Part shown: piece by piece, positions 1 to 5,661 of the stretch
Position numbering within the stretch: position 1 is the stretch's first letter
Layout: each line of letters starts with the position of its first letter
Origin: Desulfobacterales bacterium
GTDB lineage: Bacteria; Desulfobacterota; Desulfobacteria; Desulfobacterales; 4be13
Assembly: GCA_029934695.1 (NCBI GenBank)
Contig: JAOZLU010000463.1
Span: forward strand, 1 to 5,661
Direction of reading: 5' to 3'
Length of the DNA: 5,661 nucleotides
Notes under the pieces: generated by a model
The model's input: only the letters and a program-made list of their open reading frames with translations
The model's database searches: none
What the model was told of the DNA's origin: nothing
Translations under genes and position numbers: made by a program

Positions 1-2
1 TG

Positions 3-68
3 ACCGATCTCACGGATCAGTCAGCGGACAACTCAGAAGTGAATTTCGGATACAGGCTGGTGGCCTCC
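3..68 (+). other. C-terminal end of an upstream SdrD B-like module (cut by window)
   Basis: Residues 1-22 contain VNFGYRL (residues 13-19), the last strand typical of an SdrD B-like module, just before the next module opens with IGDYVW. The ending matches that of R8 (DFGYRI) and differs from the DAG(M/L/I)(F/I/Y) endings of R1-R7. The array R1-R7 is therefore bracketed on the left by a module of the FGYR type. At least one more module must exist upstream of the window. Confidence 0.7.
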
Positions 69-3000
69 ATAGGAGATTATGTCTGGTACGATTCAGATAT
101 GGATGGTGTTCAGGATGCGGGTGAGCCGGGTATTCTCGGAGCCATGATAACCCTATATGATTTGACTGCGGACACAATACTTTCTACCGCTGTCACAGAT
201 GATTCCGGTTTCTATGAATTTACCGGTTTGCCTGCCGGCACCTATGCGGTGGAGTTCAGCCTGCCCTCGGGGTACAATTTCACCTCTCCGAATCAGGGGA
301 GTGATGACGGGCTGGACAGCGACGCAGACACGAGCACGGGACAAACTCCGGCCATATCTGTATCCGCAGGCGAACACCATGCTCAGGCAGATGCAGGTAT
401 GTTCATACCAAATGCCGCACCTGCAAGCATCGGCGATTTTGTATGGAATGACGAGAATCAGAACGGCATTCAGGATGAGGGTGAGCCTGGGATTCCCGGG
501 GTGACGGTGAATCTGTACGACAGCATGGGAACCGCACTACTCGCATCAGTCCTCACAGATGAAGACGGCCTCTACGAGTTCCCGGGTCTGGTGCCGGGCG
601 GCTATGTGATAGAATTTGATCTGCCTCTGGAGTACAGTTTCATTTCCCGGAACCAGGGAGATGACGACGCACTGGACAGCGATGCGGACATGAATACAGG
701 CCGGACTGAGATCATTCAGGTCACAGCCAGCGAGCGCAATTTCCACGCAGATGCGGGCATGTTCATGCCGGCAAGCATCGGCGATTTTGTATGGCATGAC
801 GAAAATCAGAACGGCATCCAGGATGAGGGCGAGCCGGGAATTCCGGGAGTGACAGTGAACCTGTATGACAGCACGGGAACTCAACTGCTGGTCTCAATCC
901 TCACGAATGCGGACGGTCTCTACGAGTTTACAGACCTGATGCCGGGCGACCATATAGTGGAATTTGAGCTGCCATCAGGATACAGTTTCACCTCCATGCA
1001 CCAGAGAAATGACAACGCAGCAGACAGTGACGCCAATCTCCTGACTGGTCGGACAGAAATCCTCTCTCTTTCAGCAGGCGAAGTCAGAACAGATGTGGAC
1101 GCGGGGATCATCCCCTCAGATATTGCGCTCGGGAAAATCGGTGACTGGGTGTGGCATGACCTGAATCAGAACGGAATTCAGGACGCGAACGAACCAGGAC
1201 GACCCGGTGTCACCGTGCGACTGCTTGATCCGCTGACCGATGATGTGATTCAGACGACCATAAGCAATTATGCGGGCTTCTACGAGTTTTCCGGGCTGCC
1301 CTCGGGAGAGTATGTCATTCAATTCGAACTGCCCCAAGGATCACGCTTCACCTCCCGAAACCAGGGAGAAGATGACTCTCTGGACAGCGACCCTTCGACA
1401 GAGCTTTCAGGGACCGATGCAACAGGCCGAACTGAAATCATCTCCCTTGAAGCAGGCGAAATCCATACTGAGACAGATGCGGGCTTGTTCATATCGGATA
1501 TACTCTCTGCGAGCCTCGGCGATTTTGTATGGGATGACGAAAATCAGAACGGCATCCAGGACGAGGGCGAGCTGGGAATCCCCAGAGTGACAGTGAATCT
1601 GTATGACAGCACAGGGACCGAACTGATCGCGTCAGCCCTCACAAACAGGGACGGTCTTTACGAGTTTACAGACCTGAACCCGGGCAGCTACATAGTTGAA
1701 TTCGGCCTGCCCACAGGCTACAGTTTCACCTCCCCTTCGGCAAGCTCAGACACCGATACAACAGGTCGGACAGAGATCATCCCGGTCGCGGCAGGCGAGC
1801 GCAATCTCCAGGCAGATGCGGGCATGTTCCTGTCGGGTACGCCATCTGCGAGCATCGGCGACTTCGTATGGCATGATGCGAATCAGAATGGCGTTCAGGA
1901 CGAGAGCGAGCCGGGTATCCCGGGAGTGACAGTGAATCTGTACGACAGCACAGGAACAGAACTGCTCGCGTCAACTGTTACAAACGCGGACGGCCTTTAT
2001 GTGTTTTCGGATTTGGCGTCAGGCGACTATGTGGTGGAATTCGGACTGGTGCCGGGTTACAGATACACCTCCCAAAACCAGGGAGATGACCCTTCTGCAA
2101 ACTCAGACACCGATACAACAACAGGCAGAACTGAAATCATCACCCTTGAACAAGCAGGCGAAAATCATGTTCAGGCAGACGCGGGCATGTTCACACCTTC
2201 TGAGCTTGTCAGTTTTGTGTGGCATGACACGGATGAGGATGGGATTCAGGATGAGGAAGAGCCGGGGATTCCCGGAGTGACGGTGAATCTGTATGACAGC
2301 ACAGGAACCCAACTGCTGGCCTCGACAACGACAGACAGCAAAGGCTATTATGTTTTTACGGATTTGCTCCCGGGAGATTATGTGGTGGAATTTGAACCGC
2401 CTCCTGATTATATCCTCACTCTCCGAAACCAGGGCCAGGACAGCGGCATTGACAGCGACGCTGATACGGTAACAGGGCGGACAGTTCTGAATATCGTTGC
2501 CGGCCAGCCAGCCGAAGATGCGGACGCAGGCCTGTATATTCAGAATGAGACGCTCATAACCATCGGTGATCTCGTATGGCTGGATGTCAACGGCGATGGT
2601 TCGGCAGACCCGGGCGAAGGGCTGCCCGGGGTGACAGTGAAGCTGTATGACGGCAAAGGAGAACTGCTTGCTGAAACAATGACAGACACAAACGGCATTT
2701 ACAGATTTTTGGGCCTGATCCCGGGGGATTACCGGGTCGAAGCAGATACAGAGGCAGTGCCTTCCGATGCAGAGCCATTTTCGGAATCTGACGGCGTACC
2801 GGACTCGGTTATCAATCTTGCCGGCCTGGCAGCCAACACCTTTGACGCGGATTTCGGCTATCGGATTGAAGTTCCCATTTTCCCTGACATCACCAACACA
2901 ACAATGGTACTGGCTGACGTGAACGGCGGAGAAATTGAACCCGGAGATGTGATATGGTATGCGGTAACCATCTATAATGCAGGCAAGGCATCGGCTGACA

Positions 3001-5660
3001 ACGTGGTTTATACCGGTACGCCGAATACCCATACAAGTCTTGTCAGGGAATCGGTAAGCGTCAGTCAGGGAACAGTGGTCAGCGGGAACAGGGAAGGCGA
3101 TGAGGATATTGTGACAGAGATTGGCTCCATTCCTCCGGGAGAAAGTGTTGTGATCACTTATTTTGTCCAGCTTGGTCCGGATGCCCCTCCGGGCACCTCA
3201 ATTGAGGGCCAGGGTGTGGTAGCCGGTTCCAACTTTCCTGAAGAGCCAACCGACTTTCCCGATACCTTTGCAATCAACGATCCGACAGCAACTGCTCCCA
3301 TCGGCAGCATCACCTCACCATCACCGCAGAGTGCGACGATTGTCAGCTGGGAAGTCATCAACGGAGACAGCGATATCAGAATTGTTATTGAGGCCACTCC
3401 CGGAGAAAATGACTCAGTTGAACTTCTGGTGGCTGGCGACTCGCTCTTCCTTGAGGCTTATACCACGGTTCTGGATTATAACAGCGGGTCTGTCAACCCG
3501 GGAGATATTCTGGAATATTCTGTCACAATTATAAATACCGGCGAAGAAAATATCACAGGCATTGTGTTTCACGACAGCATTGCCGGATCTGCCATGCTGA
3601 TCCCCAACACCGTCAGCAGCAGCCAGGGAAGCGTCACACAGGATGCCGGTGGGATAGCAGTTCTGGTGGGCGATCTCGGTCCGGGAGAAAGTGCTGAAAT
3701 CACTTTTCAGGCAATGGTGGCGGGAAATGCCCCGAACGGTTCCCTTATGCAAGTCCATGGACGGGTAAGTTCAAACGAGTTCCCCGATGAACTTACCGAT
3801 GATCCGTTCACGCCGACAACTGACGATCCCACGGTGACTGTGGTGGTGTGGGAGCCGAGTGCTTTTGACCCGCCAACAGCTTACAAGACAGCTACTGACG
3901 ATGGATTTGTGATATACTGGGAAATGGTCTGGATGAATGACAGCAATGAAAATGCAATTCTCGTGCATATCGAAGATGATCTTCCTGAAGATATCATTTA
4001 TGTGCAGGGAAGCGTTGAGGCTGACTACGGAGAGGTCTGGTATGATGAGGCTGAAAACAGGATTATATGGGAAGGAGAACTTCCCGGGAACGGGGGCGAG
4101 GTGAAAATATGGTATCATACCTCGGTACCGGAACATGTCAGCCAGGTGAAAAATCAGGCTTCGGCAGTGTGGGATCACAATGGCAACGGAAAGTGGAGAG
4201 ATGAGGCATTCGCAGAACTGCCGCGGATATATACAGATGATCCGCTGACGATACGTTCGGGGGACCCCAGCTCCTGGAGTGGCGGTTCCTGTGAACTCAG
4301 TCTGGGAAATATGATCTGGTACGATGCGAACGCGGATGGTGTGTATTCTCCTGGAACTGAATCCGGCATTAACGGCATCAGGATCAATCTCTACAGGATT
4401 GACAGCGAAAGCAGGGACGGACAGGGGGCGAGGTTCCACAGACCCGAATCATACAAATTTGTGGATACAATGCTCAGTTTCACACACAATGACGAGCCAG
4501 GCTGGTACCTGTTTGAAAAGCTGTGTTCGGGCGACTATTTTGTTCAGATTAGTCCCATAAACTTCAATGCCGGAGGGCTGCTCAGCGGATATGTGAACAC
4601 CATTGGCAACTCAGATCCGGATGATGATATTAATAATGATGACAATGGCGAGTTCATATCTGCAAACGGCGTGATCAGTAAAACCATCACCCTGATCCCG
4701 GGCACCGAACCTGTTGACGACGGCGATGCTGATTCCAACACCAATCTGACTCTGGATTTTGGTTTTTATCAGAACGACGCTGCCGAGGGCCCTGTTTCCG
4801 GCCTCTGTGATCTCAGCCTGGGCAACATCGTGTGGCACGATGCAGACCACGACGGCGTGTATCAGCCGGACAGGGAAACTGGCACTGACGGTGTCAGGCT
4901 GAATCTTTACGAGGATACGAATCACAGCGGCGACTACACGCCCGGGGAAGATCAGTTCCTGAAAACAACGACCACCTTTACTTATGAAGACGAACCAGGC
5001 CGCTACATTTTTGAAGAGCTGTGCGACGGTGATTATATTGTCCAGGCAGATCCGGCAAACTTTGATGACGGAGGTGTGCTGGACGGCTACTTCAGCACTC
5101 TGGGAAGTTCTGACCCGGATGATGATGTCAACAATGACGACAACGGGGTCCACCGATTCGGACAGGGAGTGGTGACCCGGGCCATTACTCTGACATCTGG
5201 CGGAGAACCGGTCAATGACGGAGATGACGATCCCAATACCAATCTGACTCTGGAGCTGGGTTTTCATCAGGGCGACGCTGTTTCCTCACCCGGAACATGC
5301 GATGTCAGCCTGGGCAATGTTGTCTGGTATGATGACAACGGGGACGGCATTTATTCGTCTGACACGGAAACCGGCGCTGACGGCATCCTGCTCAGTCTCT
5401 GGCATGACAGCGACGGGAGCGGCGATTATACCCCGGGTACAGATGAGTTTGTGGCGGACACAATCACTACTGATGCTGGCAACGGTCCGGGATGGTATAT
5501 CTTTGAAAACCTGTGCAACGGTGATTATATTGTTCAGGCGGTTCCGGCAAACTTTGATGACGGAGGTGTGCTGGACGGCTACTTCAGCACTCTGGGAAGT
5601 TCTGACCCGGATGATGATGTCAACAATGACGACAACGGGGTCCACCGATTCGGACAGGGA
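3..5660 (+). CDS. Giant SdrD B-like/DUF11 repeat surface protein, internal fragment (both ends missing)
   Basis: One frame stays open for 1886 codons across the whole window. Residue n begins at position 3n. The order is: tail of a module (1-22), seven SdrD B-like modules (23-853), an eighth divergent one (854-954), three DUF11-like domains (about 964-1418), and three Cys-containing SdrD B-like modules (1430 to the edge). Family knowledge: SdrD B modules are calcium-binding beta-sandwich stalk units of bacterial surface proteins, and DUF11 domains are extracellular beta-sandwich repeats that often accompany them. Inference: this is part of the stalk of a secreted or surface adhesin-like protein. 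No signal peptide, transmembrane helix, LPXTG motif, secretion signal or catalytic domain is visible, so ligand, anchoring and topology are unknown. In-frame ATGs (for example at 99) lie inside folded modules and are not starts. The protein is acidic, with 13 Lys and 6 Cys in total. The coding call is very secure; the function is only a class assignment. Confidence 0.95.
69..428 (+). repeat. SdrD B-like module R1
   Basis: Residues 23-142. The calcium loop spans residues 30-41, with Asp at 30, 32, 34 and 38 and Glu at 41, the most acidic form in the array together with R7. The hairpin reads GFYEFTGLPAG, shared in kind with R4 (GFYEFSGLPSG) and unlike the GLYEF-DL form of R3 and R5. The second half of the PGxPGV turn is altered (PGILGAM). 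The Asp-rich stretch is complete, with NQG followed by LDSDAD. Confidence 0.85.
429..776 (+). repeat. SdrD B-like module R2
   Basis: Residues 143-258, opening IGDFVWNDENQNGIQDEGE. The loop uses D-x-N-x-N, the dominant version in the array. It carries the YDSMGT hairpin and the complete NQG...LDSDAD stretch. It shares long nearly identical DNA with R3 over its first third, differing there mostly at third codon positions, as expected for an old duplication kept under selection for protein sequence. Confidence 0.85.
777..1136 (+). repeat. SdrD B-like module R3
   Basis: Residues 259-378. The first third is close to R2 and even closer to R5: 28 bases around the calcium loop are identical between R3 and R5. 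The Asp-rich stretch is weakened: NQG-DDxLDSDAD has become HQR-NDNAADSDAN, replacing several acidic residues with Asn or Ala. The closing strand is DAGII rather than DAGMF. The linker to R4 (PSDIALGK) is longer than average and holds the first lysine in the window, residue 378. Confidence 0.85.
1137..1514 (+). repeat. SdrD B-like module R4 (longest of the array)
   Basis: Residues 379-504, opening IGDWVWHDLNQNGIQ. The hairpin differs from its neighbours (RLLDPLTDD, then GFYEFSGLPSG) and resembles R1. The Asp-rich stretch from NQG to TGRT is 25 residues instead of 19: it keeps LDSD and then continues with PSTELSGTDATGRT, giving the module its extra length. Confidence 0.85.
1515..1853 (+). repeat. 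SdrD B-like module R5 (shortest, with an internal deletion)
   Basis: Residues 505-617. The calcium loop DENQNGIQDEGE is intact. The Asp-rich stretch has lost the NQG-DD part and reads FTSPSASSDTDTTGRT, about seven residues fewer than usual, with the frame kept. Two turn residues are changed: EPG is ELG and IPGV is IPRV, each explained by a single base change, suggesting relaxed constraint on this module. Confidence 0.85.
1854..2204 (+). repeat. SdrD B-like module R6
   Basis: Residues 618-734. The loop is DANQNGVQDESE. The hairpin YDSTGTELLAS matches R5 and R7. The Asp-rich stretch is NQGDDPSANSDTDTTTGRT: the PSA-SDTDT part is shared with R5, including a 19-base exact match (ctcagacaccgatacaaca), but NQGDD is present here. 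Confidence 0.85.
2205..2561 (+). repeat. SdrD B-like module R7 (degenerate opening strand)
   Basis: Residues 735-853. The otherwise invariant IGD before the aromatic VW strand is replaced by LVS (LVSFVWHD). The calcium loop is nevertheless the strongest acidic version, DTDEDGIQDEEE. The hairpin has diverged to DSKGYYVFTDLLPG. The NQG...IDSDAD stretch is full length and the closing strand is DAGLY. R7 is transitional towards R8. Confidence 0.85.
2562..2864 (+). repeat. SdrD B-like module R8 (divergent, FGYR ending)
   Basis: Residues 854-954. It opens IGDLVWLD and has the loop DVNGDGSADPGE, so the EF-hand-like positions 1, 3, 5, 9 and 12 are kept. From about residue 915 it leaves the R1-R7 pattern: the NQG/LDSD/TGRT part is replaced by a short acidic stretch and the module closes with FDADFGYRI. 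It ends the SdrD B array before the DUF11-like domains and has the same type of end as the partial module at the left edge. Confidence 0.85.
2892..3287 (+). other. DUF11-like domain 1
   Basis: Residues about 964-1095. The visible marks of the family are EIEPGDVIWYAVTIYNAG (early strand pair with the EPGD turn), the SVSVSQGTVVSG strand, SIPPGESVVITYFVQL (the PPGE turn before the penultimate strand) and a closing stretch rich in Pro, Asp and Thr ending NDPT. DUF11 domains are extracellular beta-sandwich repeats of unknown specific function. Here the domain follows R8 after a short linker (VPIFPDI). No cysteines and a single lysine (residue 995). Confidence 0.8.
3300..3443 (+). other. Linker between DUF11-like domains 1 and 2
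   Basis: Residues 1100-1147, starting IGSITSPSPQSATIVSW and continuing through IRIVIEATPGENDSVELLVAGD. It is longer than the link between DUF11-like domains 2 and 3. The alternating hydrophobic pattern of IRIVIEA and VELLVAG suggests beta strands rather than disorder, so it may be an extra hairpin or a small remnant domain. No recognised family. Confidence 0.45.
3444..3842 (+). other. DUF11-like domain 2
   Basis: Residues about 1148-1280. This is the best DUF11 match in the window: SVNPGDILEYSVTIINTG, then ITGIVFHDSI, the SSSQGSV strand, LGPGESAEITFQAMV, and a closing NEFPDELTDDP...DDPT stretch. Both the NPGD and GPGE turns line up with domain 1. It contains no Lys and no Cys. Confidence 0.85.
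3870..4256 (+). other. DUF11-like domain 3 (divergent)
   Basis: Residues about 1290-1418. It follows the DUF11 plan but without the PGD turn: the start reads AYKTATDDGFVIYWEMVW, then DDLPEDIIYVQGSV and IIWEGELPGNGGEVKIWY in place of the PPGE strand pair, then SQVKNQASAVWD and a closing TDDPLT. It is rich in Trp (six between residues 1306 and 1398) compared with domains 1 and 2, and carries four of the thirteen lysines of the window. Placement in the family is by order of strands and by its neighbours, so it is less sure than domain 2. Confidence 0.65.
4290..4766 (+). repeat. Cys-containing SdrD B-like module A
   Basis: Residues 1430-1588. It opens CELSLGNMIWYDANADG, has a second Cys at 1508 in KLCSGDYF, an Asp/Asn-rich stretch SDPDDDINNDDNG, then EPVDDGDADSNTN and closes LTLDFGF. 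The two cysteines are 78 residues apart, against 72 in B and C, because the region between them is longer. Where B and C have an Asp/Gly-rich loop ending in DYTPG, A has a basic segment with RIDSESRDGQGARFHR (residues 1465-1480), so one probable calcium site is missing. It is the most diverged of the three. Confidence 0.85.
4806..5264 (+). repeat. Cys-containing SdrD B-like module B
   Basis: Residues 1602-1754. It opens CDLSLGNIVWHDADHDG, with Cys 1602 and Cys 1674 (EELCDGDYI) 72 residues apart. It has two probable calcium loops (DADHDGVYQPDRE and DTNHSGDYTPGED), the SDPDDDVNNDDNG stretch and DGDDDPNTN, closing LTLELGF. The distance from its first Cys to that of module C is exactly 492 bp, with no insertion or deletion needed. 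Its second half holds the 119-bp sequence repeated exactly in C. Confidence 0.88.
5051..5169 (+). repeat. 119-bp exact direct repeat, left copy (pairs with 5543-5661)
   Basis: The stretch starting tccggcaaactttgatgacg is identical, base for base, to 5543-5661. The offset is 492 bp, equal to the module period. The base just before it differs (a at 5050, t at 5542), so the left boundary of identity is fixed; the right boundary is unknown because the second copy reaches the window edge. It encodes the stretch PANFDDGG through HRFGQG. Flanking DNA of the two modules is clearly diverged, so the identity is local. Confidence 0.95.
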
Positions 5661-5661
5661 G
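5298..5661 (+). repeat. Cys-containing SdrD B-like module C (cut by window end)
   Basis: Residues 1766-1886. It opens CDVSLGNVVWYDDNGDG, with Cys 1766 and Cys 1838 (ENLCNGDYI) again 72 residues apart. The loops are DDNGDGIYSSDTE and DSDGSGDYTPGTD. The last 119 bases are identical to module B. The closing strands lie beyond the window, and by comparison with B about 31 further codons are needed to finish the module. Confidence 0.85.
5543..5661 (+). repeat. 119-bp exact direct repeat, right copy (reaches window edge)
   Basis: Second copy of the sequence at 5051-5169, in the same reading frame and within module C. Because it is cut by the window, the full length of the identity may be longer. 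Confidence 0.95.

Larger units (their letters stand above)
69..2561 (+). repeat. Tandem array of seven SdrD B-like modules (R1-R7)
   Basis: Seven head-to-tail in-frame modules start at 69, 429, 777, 1137, 1515, 1854 and 2205, with lengths of 120, 116, 120, 126, 113, 117 and 119 residues. Each runs: IGDxVWxD opening; an EF-hand-like 12-residue loop ending in E; PGxPGVTVxL strand; a variable hairpin; an aromatic YxF strand followed by a GxY turn; an ELPxGYxFTS strand; an Asp-rich NQG-DD-LDSD stretch; TGRTEI; and a closing DAGMF strand. This pattern is that of the Pfam SdrD_B family as seen in many environmental bacteria. The loop positions 1, 3, 5, 9 and 12 are acidic or Asn in all seven, supporting calcium binding by each module. 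There is no cysteine in the array and only two lysines (residues 378 and 780). Confidence 0.92.

Noticed and set aside
199..504. Plus-strand frame-1 open frame, with similar ones at 1270-1590, 1696-1929 and 1999-2280
   Set aside because: They recur once per module or so because the same DNA repeat is read out of frame. Their similarity to each other mirrors the module repeat and is not evidence of real genes.
69..2561. CRISPR-like regular spacing of repeated DNA
   Set aside because: The repeats are 339-378 bp protein-coding modules with mainly synonymous differences, not short exact repeats with unique spacers.
2103..3032. 309-codon open frame on the minus strand
   Set aside because: It lies wholly opposite the modular +3 reading frame, which is clearly coding. 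Its translation shows no family pattern, has many Cys and His, and its opening follows from codon use and repeat structure on the plus strand.
4218..4235. LPRIYT as a possible sortase (LPXTG-type) signal
   Set aside because: It lacks the Thr-Gly at the right place, lies in the middle of the protein, and is not followed by a hydrophobic segment and basic tail.
3771..4439. 222-codon minus-strand open frame
   Set aside because: It is antisense to DUF11-like domain 3 and module A, with no recognisable domain and no ribosome site that I can support.
5112..5147. Asp/Asn-rich stretch in module B as a dockerin or thrombospondin type 3 calcium repeat
   Set aside because: The spacing does not match the dockerin F-hand pair or the TSP3 pattern, and the same stretch recurs at a fixed place in each SdrD B-like module of this class, so it is best seen as part of that fold.
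4611..5267. 218-codon minus-strand open frame, and a related one at 5286-5645
   Set aside because: The two share a long identical translated stretch only because they are antisense to the repeated Asp/Asn-rich part of modules B and C. Antisense of GAT/GAC-rich DNA gives Val/Ile-rich shadows.
5051..5661. Exact direct repeats as ends of a mobile element
   Set aside because: Both copies are in frame and at the same place within homologous modules, there is no transposase, and the DNA between them is ordinary module sequence.

Overview
The window is a single coding region. Reading frame +3 (codons starting at positions 3, 6, 9 and so on) is open from the first complete codon to the last, 1886 codons with no stop. 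It carries neither a credible start nor an end, so this is an internal slice of one very large gene. No other gene, RNA gene, promoter, terminator, mobile element or CRISPR array can be supported on either strand.

The product is a modular, acidic, repetitive protein of the kind found on bacterial surfaces or secreted. From left to right it has: the last residues of an incomplete module (3-68); seven tandem SdrD B-like modules of 113-126 residues (R1-R7, 69-2561); an eighth, more divergent module ending in FGYR (R8, 2562-2864); three DUF11-like beta-sandwich domains (about 2892-4256); and a second class of SdrD B-like modules (A and B complete, C cut by the window edge, 4290-5661). Each module of this second class carries exactly two cysteines. 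In SdrD-type proteins such modules form a calcium-stiffened stalk that holds a ligand-binding or catalytic head away from the cell. No head, signal peptide, membrane segment or anchor lies in the window, so the ligand is unknown.

Calcium is the likely structural partner. R1-R8 each have a 12-residue EF-hand-like loop (D-x-D/N-x-D/N-G-x-x-D-x-x-E). Modules A-C have a one-residue-longer version plus further Asp/Asn-rich stretches. The protein is very poor in lysine (13 of 1886 residues), and all six of its cysteines lie in modules A-C. Stabilisation therefore probably relies on calcium and, in the last part, on disulfides rather than on Lys-Asn isopeptide bonds.

The array is still evolving. 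Modules B and C share an exact 119-bp stretch at a 492-bp offset that runs off the right edge. R1-R7 show a hint of a three-module higher-order period and small in-frame length changes. The organism cannot be named: base composition is balanced, codon use is unremarkable, and SdrD B/DUF11 giants occur in several environmental bacterial phyla. No new biological system is evident. The interest lies in the architecture and evolution of this giant repeat protein.
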